A DNA stretch of 64,000 nt, from positions 1-64,000 of the forward strand of contig DASTXN010000068.1 in NCBI GenBank assembly GCA_035765515.1. Direction: 5' to 3'. Below the pieces are notes generated by a model. The model saw nothing but the letters and a program-made list of their open reading frames with translations. It was not told where the DNA came from and ran no database searches. The stretch is from DASRSS01 sp035765515 (GTDB lineage Bacteria; Actinomycetota; Actinomycetes; Mycobacteriales; Jatrophihabitantaceae). Position numbers and translations under genes: made by a program. Shown here piece by piece: positions 53,519-61,265 of the stretch. Each line of letters starts with the position of its first letter. Within the stretch, counting starts at the first letter, position 1.

Positions 53519-54658
53519 TCAGTCGATGGTCAGCAGCCGCCCGATGGTGCGCAGCCCGTCCAGATCGTGTACGTCGACGGGCAATGCGCGGACCGCGACC
53601 GTGGCCACCTCCGGATGCGCGGTGGCGAACCGCTTGGCCATCCGTGCGTCGTGCTCGGCAGCACCGGCGATCTCGGCATGTACCCGCAGCGCGGTCGCGG
53701 CCAGCCGGGTGGGACCGTCCTGCTTGCGCGTCTGCAGCGACTGCGCCGCAGCCTCGGCCCGAGCGCACGTCAACGCCGCTGCGCCGTCGACGTCGGCTGT
53801 GCGGTGCATCCGGTTGATCACCAGTCCGGCGAGCGGCATGCGCTCGGCGGAGAGCCGGTCCACGAAGTAGGACGCCTCGCGCAACGCGTCGGGTTCCGGC
53901 GCGGCCACGACGACGAACGCGGTGCCGGGCGCCTTGAGCAGCTCGTACGTCTGCTGGGCGCGCTCACGGAAACCGCCGAACATCGACTCCAGTGCGGAGA
54001 CGAACGCGGACAGGTCGCGGATCAGGTCGCCACCGAGCACGCGGCTGAACACCTTGGCGAACATGCCGATCCCGGCTGTCATCACCTTCATGCCGGTGCG
54101 CCCGCCGGCGCGGGCCGGGGCGGTCAGCACCCGGATCATGCGCCCGTCCAGGAACCTGCCGAGCCGGTTGGGCGCGTCCAGGAAGTCCAGCGCGGAACGC
54201 GACGGCGGGGTGTCCACGACGATCAGGTCCCAGTTGCCGGTGGCGGCGAGCTGCCCCAGCTTCTCCATCGCCATGTACTCCTGCGTGCCGGCGAAGGACG
54301 AGGACAGCGATTGGTAGAAGGGGTTCGCGAAGATCTGCTGCGCGCGATCCGGCGTGGAGTGCTCGAGCACCACGTCGTCGAAGGTGCGCTTCATGTCCAG
54401 CATCATGGCGAACAGCCGCCCGCCCGCGACGCCCTTGACCTCGCGCGGGGTGTTGTCCAGCTCGGTGAGCCCCATCGACTGCGCGAGGCGCCGCGCCGGG
54501 TCGATCGTCAGCACGACCGTGCGACGGCCGGCCTCCGCACCGAGCAGCGCGATCGCGGCGGCCGTGGTCGTCTTGCCGACCCCGCCGCTGCCGCACGTGA
54601 CGACGATCCGGGTGGACGGATCCCGCACCAGCGCGGGGAGATCGAGCGGGGTGCTCAC
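53519..54658 (-). CDS. ArsA/GET3-like ATPase, second of pair
   Basis: 379-residue P-loop ATPase of the ArsA/GET3 group. The loop is VTCGSGGVGKTTTAAAIA (20-37), switch I is TIDPARRLAQ and switch II IVVDTPPSRSALDFLD. It lacks the Cys triplet needed for arsenite binding, so it is not an arsenic pump subunit. It starts at a GTG overlapping the stop of its partner (GTGA). The equivalent mycobacterial genes (Rv3679-Rv3680) encode the two halves of a BagA/BagB-type anion-transporting ATPase linked to envelope or redox stress; that link is by homology. Confidence 0.9.
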   Translation of the reverse strand: MSTPLDLPALVRDPSTRIVVTCGSGGVGKTTTAAAIALLGAEAGRRTVVLTIDPARRLAQSMGLTELDNTPREVKGVAGGRLFAMMLDMKRTFDDVVLEHSTPDRAQQIFANPFYQSLSSSFAGTQEYMAMEKLGQLAATGNWDLIVVDTPPSRSALDFLDAPNRLGRFLDGRMIRVLTAPARAGGRTGMKVMTAGIGMFAKVFSRVLGGDLIRDLSAFVSALESMFGGFRERAQQTYELLKAPGTAFVVVAAPEPDALREASYFVDRLSAERMPLAGLVINRMHRTADVDGAAALTCARAEAAAQSLQTRKQDGPTRLAATALRVHAEIAGAAEHDARMAKRFATAHPEVATVAVRALPVDVHDLDGLRTIGRLLTID

Positions 54659-55677
54659 TGCGCGTCCTGCTGGACGAATTGCGCGGCGAGCTCGTTCAGC
54701 TCGCCGAGGCCGACCGGCGGGTTGAGGTCGGGCAGCTCGATGCGCGGCACGTCCAGCGCGTCGAGCCGGATCGCGTTCTCGGCCTGGATCCGCTGCCGTT
54801 CGGCGTAATCGACCATCTCCGCAGCCAGCGCGGCCGCGTGCGCCTCCGGGATGTCCGCGTGCGCCAGGCCCTTGGCCAGCGCGGCCGCGTCGACCGTGCC
54901 GTCCCCGTCCGCACCGTCGGCGCCGTCCTCGATGAGCGTCGGACGGGCGCGGTTCACCAGCACCGCGCCGACCCGGAAGCCGTTCGCGGTCAGCTCGCCG
55001 GCCGCGTCCAGGGTCTCCTGCACCGGCATCTCCTCGAGCAGCGTCACCAGGTGCACCGCGGTCTGCGCGCTGTGCAGCAACGCGATCACGCCCTCGCTCT
55101 GCCGGTTGATCGGTCCGATGCGCGCCAGGCTGGCGACCTCCTTGGTCGCGTCCAGGAACTTGCCGATGCGCCCCGTCGGCGGCCCGTCCAGCACGACCGC
55201 GTCGTAGGCGTTGTTGCCGTCGCGGTCCGTCCGGGCCACGGCCTCCTTGACCTTGCCGGTGAGCAGCACGTCACGTAGCCCGGGTGCGAGCGTGGTGACG
55301 AAGTCGACGGCGCCCATGCGCTTCAGGGTGCGAGCTGAGCGCTTGAGGCCGTAGAACATGTCCAGGTACTCGATCATCGCCTGCTCGGCGTCGATCGCCA
55401 GCCCCCACAGCGACCCGCCGCCGGCGGTGGACGCCAGCCGCTGCTCCTCGTACGGCAGCGCGGGCACGTCGAACAGCTGCGCGATCGCCTGGCGGCCCTC
55501 GACCTCCACCAGCAGCACCTTCCTGCCCGTGTTGGCCAGCGCGAACGCCAGCGCCGCGGCCACGGTGGTCTTGCCGGTGCCGCCCTTGCCGGTGACGATG
55601 TGCAGCCGGGCGCGGGACGGGATCTCCGGACGCAGCTGTGCCCGCTGCGCGCGTGCTCGCGACCCGGTCGTGGCCAT
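54655..55677 (-). CDS. ArsA/GET3-like ATPase, first of pair
   Basis: 340 residues. P-loop VTGKGGTGKTTVAAALAF (28-45), switch I region VEGRQAIAQLFD and switch II VVLDGPPTGRIGKFLDA. It is shorter than its partner and has the deviating switch I 'VEGRQ', the usual division of labour in this actinobacterial pair. The ATG at 55677 is leaderless: TACGCT lies six bases upstream. It shares a 130-base divergent gap with ridA. Confidence 0.92.
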   Translation of the reverse strand: MATTGSRARAQRAQLRPEIPSRARLHIVTGKGGTGKTTVAAALAFALANTGRKVLLVEVEGRQAIAQLFDVPALPYEEQRLASTAGGGSLWGLAIDAEQAMIEYLDMFYGLKRSARTLKRMGAVDFVTTLAPGLRDVLLTGKVKEAVARTDRDGNNAYDAVVLDGPPTGRIGKFLDATKEVASLARIGPINRQSEGVIALLHSAQTAVHLVTLLEEMPVQETLDAAGELTANGFRVGAVLVNRARPTLIEDGADGADGDGTVDAAALAKGLAHADIPEAHAAALAAEMVDYAERQRIQAENAIRLDALDVPRIELPDLNPPVGLGELNELAAQFVQQDAQ

Positions 55678-55683
55678 TTCGCC

Positions 55684-55689
55684 AGCGTA
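55684..55689 (-). promoter_or_regulatory. -10 element of the ArsA-like pair (leaderless)
   Basis: Minus-strand TACGCT is followed by six bases and the ATG at 55677. No Shine-Dalgarno sequence is present. Confidence 0.5.
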
Positions 55690-55793
55690 TGGGACCGGCC
55701 TGGACGGCGCCCCGGCCAGGGGGTTGAGGTCACACTGCTGGCCCCGCTGCAGCGCCGGTCGCGGAGTGTCGCGCCGCAACGGGGCCAAGCCGA

Positions 55794-55799
55794 TACGGT
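55794..55799 (+). promoter_or_regulatory. -10 element of the RidA gene (leaderless)
   Basis: TACGGT is seven bases before ATG 55807 with no ribosome binding site. The rest of the gap 55678-55806 holds no recognisable feature. Confidence 0.5.
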
Positions 55800-55806
55800 C
55801 GGGCCC

Positions 55807-56268
55807 ATGACTTCGCCTTCCGCGCGCCTCGCCGAGCTCGGCCTGACCCTTCCCACCGTCGTCCCGCCGGTCGGCTCGTACCTGCCCGCCGTGCGCAGCG
55901 GGTCGTACGTCTACACGTCCGGCCAGCTGCCGATGGTGGACGGCGCGATGCCCGCGACCGGAAAGGTCGGCGGCGGCGTCACACCCGAGCGCGCCGCCGA
56001 GGTCGCCCGGTTGTGCGCGCTGAACGCGCTCGCCGCCGTCGACGGGCTGGTCGGTCTCGACGCGGTCGTGCGCGTGGTCAAGGTAGTCGGCTTCGTCGCG
56101 TGCGTGCCGGAGTTCACCAACCCGTCCGTCGTGGTCAACGGGGCAAGTGACCTGCTCGCCGACGTGTTCGGCGAGGCGGGCCGGCACGCGCGATCCGCCG
56201 TCGGGGTCGCGACACTCCCGATGGACTCCCCCGTCGAGGTCGAGCTGATCGTCGAGATCGCTCCATGA
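55807..56268 (+). CDS. RidA/YjgF-family protein
   Basis: 153 residues. YVYTSGQLPMVDGAMPATGKVGGGVTPERAAEVARLCALNALAAVDGLVGLD matches RidA-like proteins, which hydrolyse reactive enamines/imines; the arginine expected in the final strands is not in the classical position, so imine deaminase activity is not certain and it may belong to a Rid subfamily without it. It corresponds in position to Rv3678c of M. tuberculosis. It overlaps the Nudix gene by 4 bases (ATGA). Confidence 0.88.
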   Translation: MTSPSARLAELGLTLPTVVPPVGSYLPAVRSGSYVYTSGQLPMVDGAMPATGKVGGGVTPERAAEVARLCALNALAAVDGLVGLDAVVRVVKVVGFVACVPEFTNPSVVVNGASDLLADVFGEAGRHARSAVGVATLPMDSPVEVELIVEIAP

Positions 56269-57017
56269 CGGAGATCCGGGACGCAGCGACCGTCGTCCTG
56301 CTGCGCGACCACGCGGACGGGCTGCAGGCGTGGCTGCTCACCCGCGTGCAGCAGATGGTGTTCGCGGCGGGCATGAGCGTCTTCCCCGGCGGGCGGGTGG
56401 ACGACGCCGATGCGGAGCTGCCGTTCGCGGCCGGCGCCGCGGCTGCGGTCGCGGGCCGGTTCGGCTGCGACGAGCGCCAAGCACGCGCGCTGCTCGGGGC
56501 GGCGGTGCGGGAGACGTTCGAGGAGACCGGCGTGTTGCTCAGCGTGCCGGCCGCGGACCTGTCCGGCGCGCGCACCGACGTCGAGGCGGGACGGGTGTCC
56601 TTCGGCGACCTGCTGCGCGCCAACGGCCTGCAGGTGGACGCGGAATCCCTGCGGCCGTGGGCCCGCTGGATCACGCCGCCCGGTGAGACCCGCCGCTACG
56701 ACACGCACTTTTTCGTCGCGGCGCTGCCCGAGGGAGCCGAGGCGCAGGACGTCACCACCGAGTCGTCGGAGGCGTCCTGGATCCGTCCGGTCGACGCGCT
56801 GGAGCAGGCGCAGGGCGGCGAGCGCGGGTTGCTGCCGCCGACCATCGCGACGCTGGCCGCGCTGCAGCCGTTCGGCACGGTCGCCGAAGTGCTCGCTGCC
56901 GCCGACAGCCGTCCGCTCGAGGCGATCTCGCCGGACATCCGCATCGAGGGCGACCGCATCATCGCCGAGCTGCCCGGCGGCGAGACCATCGAACTGCCGA
57001 AGGCGCTGTTCTCGTGA
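56265..57017 (+). CDS. Nudix hydrolase
   Basis: 250 residues. The Nudix helix is degenerate but clear: FPGGRVDDAD, an insertion with FGCDERQARAL, then GAAVRETFEETGVLL, containing the REx2EE core. The inserted 20-30 residues between the Gly-rich strand and the helix are typical of the NUDT19/RhoD-like group acting on CoA esters. WARWITPPGETRRYDTHFFVA follows. It overlaps RidA and is 13 bases from the metallo-hydrolase gene, forming one operon. Confidence 0.88.
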   Translation: MTEIRDAATVVLLRDHADGLQAWLLTRVQQMVFAAGMSVFPGGRVDDADAELPFAAGAAAAVAGRFGCDERQARALLGAAVRETFEETGVLLSVPAADLSGARTDVEAGRVSFGDLLRANGLQVDAESLRPWARWITPPGETRRYDTHFFVAALPEGAEAQDVTTESSEASWIRPVDALEQAQGGERGLLPPTIATLAALQPFGTVAEVLAAADSRPLEAISPDIRIEGDRIIAELPGGETIELPKALFS

Positions 57018-57030
57018 CCGGGATCGCCTC

Positions 57031-57819
57031 GTGACCGAGCTCGCGTACGAGTCGCTGCGGACGGTCACGCCGAGCGCGTCGGTGCTGCTGCAGCGCAATC
57101 CCGGTCCGATGACCCTGGACGGGACGAACACCTGGCTGCTGCGCGCGCCCGGTGCCGACGAGACGGTCGTGGTCGACCCCGGGGAGACGTCCGACGAGCA
57201 CCTCGACCGGCTGCTCGCCGCCGCACCGCGCATCGCGCTGGTGCTGATCACGCACGGGCACTTCGACCACAGCCAGTCCGCGGCCGCCCTGCACGAGCGC
57301 ACTGGCGCTCCCGTGCACGCCGTCGATCCGGCGCACTGTCACGGCGGCGAGCCGCTGCGGGCGGGCGCGTCGTTCGAGGTCGCCGGGCTGCATGTCGACA
57401 CGCTGGGCACGCCCGGGCACACCGCGGACTCGGTCTCGTTCCTGGTGCGCGACGAATCGGACGCGGCCAGCGCAGTGCTCACCGGGGACACCATCCTGGG
57501 ACGCGGCACCACCGTCGTCGCGCACCCGGACGGGAACCTGCGCGACTACCTGGACTCGCTGCACCGGCTGGCCGACCTCGGACCGCTCGCTGTGTTGCCG
57601 GGTCACGGTCCCGAGCTGCCCGATCTCGCGGCTGCGGCGCGGTTCTACTTGCAGCACCGGCAGGAGCGGCTGGATCAGGTTCGTGCCGCGCTGGACATCC
57701 TGGGACCGGACGCGACCGCCCGCCAGATCGTCGAGCACGTCTACGCCGACGTCGACCAGTCCGTCTGGTGGGCCGCCGAGTTGTCCGTCAACGCCCAGCT
57801 GGAGTATCTGAGGTCCTGA
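57031..57819 (+). CDS. Metallo-beta-lactamase fold hydrolase (LACTB2-like)
   Basis: 262 residues with the full MBL signature: NPGPMTLDGTNTWLL, ITHGHFDHSQSA (metal ligands), TLGTPGHTADSVSF, LTGDTILGRGTTVVAHPDGNLRDYLDSL and VLPGHGPEL. The LACTB2-like group includes ribonuclease and thioester hydrolase members, so the substrate is open. It corresponds to Rv3677c next to crp in mycobacteria. GTG 57031 has no strong ribosome binding site. Confidence 0.9.
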   Translation: MTELAYESLRTVTPSASVLLQRNPGPMTLDGTNTWLLRAPGADETVVVDPGETSDEHLDRLLAAAPRIALVLITHGHFDHSQSAAALHERTGAPVHAVDPAHCHGGEPLRAGASFEVAGLHVDTLGTPGHTADSVSFLVRDESDAASAVLTGDTILGRGTTVVAHPDGNLRDYLDSLHRLADLGPLAVLPGHGPELPDLAAAARFYLQHRQERLDQVRAALDILGPDATARQIVEHVYADVDQSVWWAAELSVNAQLEYLRS

Positions 57820-57832
57820 CCTAAGCCCCCGC

Positions 57833-57895
57833 TGATCAACAGCAGAAAATGGCTGCCCCGACGACCAAAACCGAATGTTGATCAACGTGATCAAC
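57833..57895. repeat. TGATCAAC motif cluster
   Basis: TGATCAAC occurs three times in 63 bases (57833, 57879, 57888), the middle one inside the palindrome GTTGATCAAC (57877-57886). CCAAA at 57865-57869 and TTTGG at 57901-57905 could close a larger hairpin around the last two. The cluster lies in the 221-base gap 57820-58040 between the convergent MBL and crp genes; the remainder of that gap is GC-rich with no gene. It may be a terminator or a dispersed repeat. Confidence 0.6.
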
Positions 57896-58040
57896 GAGGC
57901 TTTGGTGGTGACCCACCACGCGATGAGCGCTCGCGCGAAGAGCCCGCGCGCGGCGCGAGCGCCAGCGAGCTTGCCGCTCGGATCGCGCGATCCGGCCTGT
58001 TCTTTGGGCCGGTCGAAGATCCGATCTGGCGCGGATGAGC

Positions 58041-58715
58041 CTATCGGGCGCGGCGGGCTAGGCGCTCGCGGTCGAGGATGACGACGCTCTTGCCCTCCAG
58101 GCGCAGCCAGCCGCGCGAGGCGAAGTCGGCCAGCGCCTTGTTCACGGTCTCGCGGGACGCGCCGACCAGCTGCGCCAGCTCCTCCTGGGTGAGGTCGTGC
58201 GTCACCCGCAGTTGGCCGCCCTCGATCGATCCGAACCGCTGGGCCAGCTGCAGCAGCTGCTTGGCCACGCGACCGGGAACGTCCACGAAGATCAGGTCGG
58301 CGAGCATCGTGTTCGTGCGCCGCAGCCGGCGGGCGACCACGCGCAGCAGCTGCATCGCGATCTCCGGACGGTCCCGCACCCACGCCTGCAGCGCGGCCTT
58401 CGGCAACCGCGCGAGCCGGGCGTCCGTCACCACGGTCGCGGTGGCGGTGCGCGGCCCGGGGTCGAACAGCGACAGCTCGCCGAACTGGTCGGACGGGCCC
58501 ATCACAGCGACCAGGTTCTCGCGCCCGTCCGAGGAGCGGCGGCCGAGCTTGATCTTGCCGGACAGGACGATGTACAGGCTCTCGCCGGGCTCACCCTCGG
58601 TGAACAGCGTCGAACCGCGCGGCGCGTCGATGATTTCGAACTCGTCGGCCAGCGCCTCGACGGCCTCCGGGTTGACACCCTGGAACAGGCCGGCCCTGCG
58701 CAGAATCTCGTCCAC
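58041..58715 (-). CDS. crp: cAMP receptor protein-type regulator
   Basis: 224 residues, the same length as mycobacterial Crp and very similar. The cyclic-nucleotide pocket is FGELSLFDPGPRTATATV (78-95) with Glu80, Arg89 and Thr90. The hinge helix contains RRLRRTNTMLADLIFVDVPGRVAKQLLQLAQRFG, and the helix-turn-helix is EELAQLVGASRETVNKALADFA (about 173-194). GGAGG sits seven bases before GTG 58715. It regulates many respiration and carbon genes in relatives. No TGTGA-N6-TCACA site was seen near its own start. Confidence 0.96.
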   Translation of the reverse strand: MDEILRRAGLFQGVNPEAVEALADEFEIIDAPRGSTLFTEGEPGESLYIVLSGKIKLGRRSSDGRENLVAVMGPSDQFGELSLFDPGPRTATATVVTDARLARLPKAALQAWVRDRPEIAMQLLRVVARRLRRTNTMLADLIFVDVPGRVAKQLLQLAQRFGSIEGGQLRVTHDLTQEELAQLVGASRETVNKALADFASRGWLRLEGKSVVILDRERLARRAR

Positions 58716-58833
58716 GTCCGCTCCTCCTGAGCCCGGCACGCAAGCGGCTGCGAGCCGAATCACACACTCGCCGGGAGTCTAGGGCACACACCGGGCTGAC
58801 GCCGCGCCCGGTTCTTGCCAGCCGGGACGCGCC

Positions 58834-58923
58834 AGGCGCGCCGGCTAGGAGCGACCGCGCCCGAACCAGCCCGGACGGCAGGCGCGCCGGCTAGGAGCGA
58901 CCGCGCCCGAACCAGCCCGGACG
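58834..58923. repeat. Tandem duplication of 44 bases at a gene end
   Basis: Two identical 44-base units, 58834-58877 and 58880-58923, with a 46-base period. The second unit contains the last ten codons and the stop of the small membrane protein gene at 58891-59118; the first is a downstream copy of them. The identity without any change indicates a recent event. Confidence 0.9.
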
Positions 58924-59118
58924 CTGGCGGAACCGCGACAGTGCCGAGTCGGTTCCCTCGCGCACGAACGTGTCCAGCTCGTCGGCGTTCGCATCGTCCA
59001 GGAAGTGCTCGAGCTGGCGCTCCACGGCGACCTTGCTCAACGGCTGCTCGACGCGCTCCATGAGCAGCACGAAGCCGAGCAGCAGCAGCGGGAACAGCAG
59101 CACCAGGAATCCGATCAT
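58891..59118 (-). CDS. Small membrane protein between crp and nth
   Basis: 75 residues: a membrane helix (MIGFLVLLFPLLLLGFVLLMERVE) and a charged cytoplasmic part with ALSKVAVERQLEHFLDDANADELDTFVREG-like acidic helices and an Arg/Gly-rich end (WFGRGRS). The start at ATG 59118 follows a CATAAT -10 nine bases upstream. It stands where mycobacteria have the membrane protein Rv3675, so it may be an equivalent, but similarity beyond layout is not shown. Its 3' end has been duplicated in tandem. Confidence 0.72.
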   Translation of the reverse strand: MIGFLVLLFPLLLLGFVLLMERVEQPLSKVAVERQLEHFLDDANADELDTFVREGTDSALSRFRQRPGWFGRGRS

Positions 59119-59215
59119 GACGCGTCCATTATGGGCCCGGGTTGCCGCCTTTCCCCATGCCGCGACCAAATTCAGGCCGGAAATCTGGTCAGACCGTGGG
59201 GAAAGCGCGCGAGGT

Positions 59216-59221
59216 TAGGCT
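59216..59221 (+). promoter_or_regulatory. -10 element of nth (leaderless)
   Basis: TAGGCT is seven bases before GTG 59229, without a ribosome binding site. Confidence 0.5.
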
Positions 59222-59228
59222 GACCGGC

Positions 59229-60083
59229 GTGCCGACCAAGCCCTCAGCGAAGACCAAGCCCCCGGCAACGACCAAGCGCGCTGACGCGACCAAGGCCCCC
59301 GCAAAGTCCAAGCCCCCGGCAACTACCAAGCGCGCTGACGCGACCAAAGCGGCTGCCGCGACCAAGCCGGCTGACGAGTCGCCGCTCGCGCTCACCCGGC
59401 GCGCCCGGCGGATCAACAAGGAGCTGGCCGTGGTCTACCCGGACGCGCACTGCGAGCTGGACTTCACGAACGCGCTGGAACTCTCGGTGGCCACGATCCT
59501 GTCCGCGCAGTGCACGGACAAGCGGGTCAACGAGGTCACCCCGAAGGTATTCGCGCGCTACCGCACGGCCGCCGACTACGCCGGCGCCGACCGTGCGGAG
59601 TTGGAGGAACTGGTCCGTCCCACCGGCTTCTACCGCAACAAGACCAACTCGCTGATCAAGCTCGGCCAGGCGCTGATCGAGCGCTTCGACGGCGAGGTGC
59701 CGCGCACCCTGAACGAGCTGGTCACCCTGCCGGGATTCGGCCGCAAGACCGCGAACGTCGTGCTGGGCAACGCGTTCGGCATCCCGGGCATCACCGTCGA
59801 CACCCACTTCGGACGGCTCGCGCGCCGCTGGCGGTGGACGGACGAGACGGACCCGGTCAAGGTCGAGCTGGTGATCAACGAGCTGATCCCGAAGAAGGAC
59901 TGGACCATCCTGTCGCACCGGGTGATCTGGCACGGCCGGCGCATGTGCCACGCGCGCAAGCCCGCGTGCGGCGTCTGCCCGATCGCGCGCTGGTGCCCGT
60001 CGTTCGGTGAGGGGCCGACGGACCCCGAGGTCGCGGCCAAGCTCGTCCGCAGCGCGTCGCAGATGATGGAATCGATGGCGTGA
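59229..60083 (+). CDS. nth: Endonuclease III
   Basis: DNA glycosylase/AP lyase for oxidised pyrimidines. 284 residues; the first 50 are a Lys/Ala/Thr/Pro-rich extension with an 18-residue unit (PPATTKRADATKA) present twice. The catalytic domain has LSVATILSAQCTDKRVN, the helix-hairpin-helix LPGFGRKTANVVLGNAFG with the active lysine, the catalytic Asp in TVDTHFGRLARR, and four cysteines CHARKPACGVCPIARWC for the iron-sulfur cluster. Leaderless GTG 59229. The stop overlaps the Nudix gene (GTGA). Confidence 0.96.
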   Translation: MPTKPSAKTKPPATTKRADATKAPAKSKPPATTKRADATKAAAATKPADESPLALTRRARRINKELAVVYPDAHCELDFTNALELSVATILSAQCTDKRVNEVTPKVFARYRTAADYAGADRAELEELVRPTGFYRNKTNSLIKLGQALIERFDGEVPRTLNELVTLPGFGRKTANVVLGNAFGIPGITVDTHFGRLARRWRWTDETDPVKVELVINELIPKKDWTILSHRVIWHGRRMCHARKPACGVCPIARWCPSFGEGPTDPEVAAKLVRSASQMMESMA

Positions 60084-60712
60084 TCCCGGACTTCCTCGCC
60101 CCGCTGGTGACGGCGGCGCGCACCGCGCGTGGCGAGGACTTCCCGCGCATCCCGCCGCCCGAGGACGGCAGCGCGCGGGCCTCGGCCGTTCTGGTCGCGT
60201 TCGCCGAGACGCATCCGGCCAACACCAGCCCGGGCGTCCTGTTCATCCAGCGCGCCGAGGGCCTGCGCCGCCACCCCGGCCAGGTCGCCTTCCCGGGCGG
60301 CGCCGTCGACCCGGAGGACGCGGACGTGACCGCCGCGGCGCTGCGCGAAGCACAGGAGGAGGTCGGGCTCGACCCGGCCAGCGTGACCCCGCTCGTGCGT
60401 CTGCCGGAGATCTACATCTCGCGCTCCGGCTTCGTGGTCACGCCGGTGCTCGCGTGGTGGCACGAGCCGCACCCGGTCGCGCCGGTGGACCCGGTCGAGG
60501 TCGCGCGTGCGGGCGTGCTGTCGCTCGACGACCTGACCGACCCGGCCAACCGGTTCGCCGTCGTGCACCCGTCCGGCTGGCAGGGCCCCGGCTTCGAGGT
60601 GGACGGCTTCTTCATCTGGGGCTTCACCGCGATCCTGCTCGACCAGCTGCTCACCCTCGGCGGCTGGAACCGGCCGTGGGACCAGGGCGTGCAGCGGCCG
60701 ATCCCCGCCTGA
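60080..60712 (+). CDS. CoA pyrophosphatase-type Nudix hydrolase
   Basis: 210 residues. LRRHPGQVAFPGGAVDPEDAD followed by AALREAQEEVGLD is the extended signature of the CoA/NADH-type Nudix family (UPF0035 plus Nudix box). It cleaves oxidised or excess CoA to 4'-phosphopantetheine and 3',5'-ADP in relatives. It starts inside the nth stop (GTGA). It corresponds to Rv3672c of M. tuberculosis, but the thioredoxin-like gene between nth and Nudix in that species is missing here. Confidence 0.92.
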   Translation: MIPDFLAPLVTAARTARGEDFPRIPPPEDGSARASAVLVAFAETHPANTSPGVLFIQRAEGLRRHPGQVAFPGGAVDPEDADVTAAALREAQEEVGLDPASVTPLVRLPEIYISRSGFVVTPVLAWWHEPHPVAPVDPVEVARAGVLSLDDLTDPANRFAVVHPSGWQGPGFEVDGFFIWGFTAILLDQLLTLGGWNRPWDQGVQRPIPA

Positions 60713-60817
60713 CGGCGGCGAGTCCGGGCCCCCGTCAAGGGGCGAGCTCACGTGCGCCTAGCGCGTCGGCGCGACTGCCGGCGCGGGCCCACAGCGGGCC
60801 GCTGTACCGTCCAACCC

Positions 60818-61258
60818 ATGCCGGTTGCCCGATCTCTGAGCGCCCGAACCGTGCGTGCCGGGTCCGTCGGCGTGCTCGCCGCCGCAGCCGCGCTGGGGCT
60901 GGCCGCCTGCTCGAACACCCAGCCGGCCGCGAACAAGGCGCCGCACACCGGCTCGGCCACCGCCTCGACCGTCAACGGCGTGCAGCAGGTGACCATCCAC
61001 GCCAGCGACTTCCGCTTCTCCCCGTCCACCATCACCGTCCATCCGGGAAAGGTGAAGGTGATCCTGGTCAACGACGGCGGCGGCGCACCGCACAACTTCC
61101 AGGTGCCGAAGTTCCCGTCCGACTGGGTGCCGCTGACCGCCAACGGCGACACCAAGGAGTCCACCTTCACTGCCCCCGCGCCCGGCCGATACCAGTTCGT
61201 GTGCACCATCCACACCCAGCAGGGCATGACCGGCACCCTCGTGGTGCTGCCGAGCTGA
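60818..61258 (+). CDS. Cupredoxin lipoprotein
   Basis: 146 residues. A lipoprotein signal ends in LAAC (Cys31), followed by a Thr/Ala spacer and a plastocyanin-like domain: ITVHPGKVKVILVNDGGGAPHNFQV, then FVCTIHTQQGM. The ligands of a type 1 copper site (His in PHNF, then Cys, His and Met at the end) are complete. It should act outside the membrane in electron transfer or copper handling. ATG 60818 lies seven bases after TACCGT (60805-60810), so it is leaderless. marP follows after seven bases. Confidence 0.9.
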   Translation: MPVARSLSARTVRAGSVGVLAAAAALGLAACSNTQPAANKAPHTGSATASTVNGVQQVTIHASDFRFSPSTITVHPGKVKVILVNDGGGAPHNFQVPKFPSDWVPLTANGDTKESTFTAPAPGRYQFVCTIHTQQGMTGTLVVLPS

Positions 61259-61265
61259 CGCAGAC

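Noticed and set aside
53519..55677. Arsenite efflux ATPase pair
   Set aside because: The proteins are ArsA-like by fold, but the cysteines required for arsenite binding and an ArsB/ArsR/ArsD neighbour are lacking.
58834..58923. Possible CRISPR or attachment-site repeat
   Set aside because: Two units with a 2-base gap, one inside a coding region, are a tandem duplication; no spacer array, cas gene or integrase is present.
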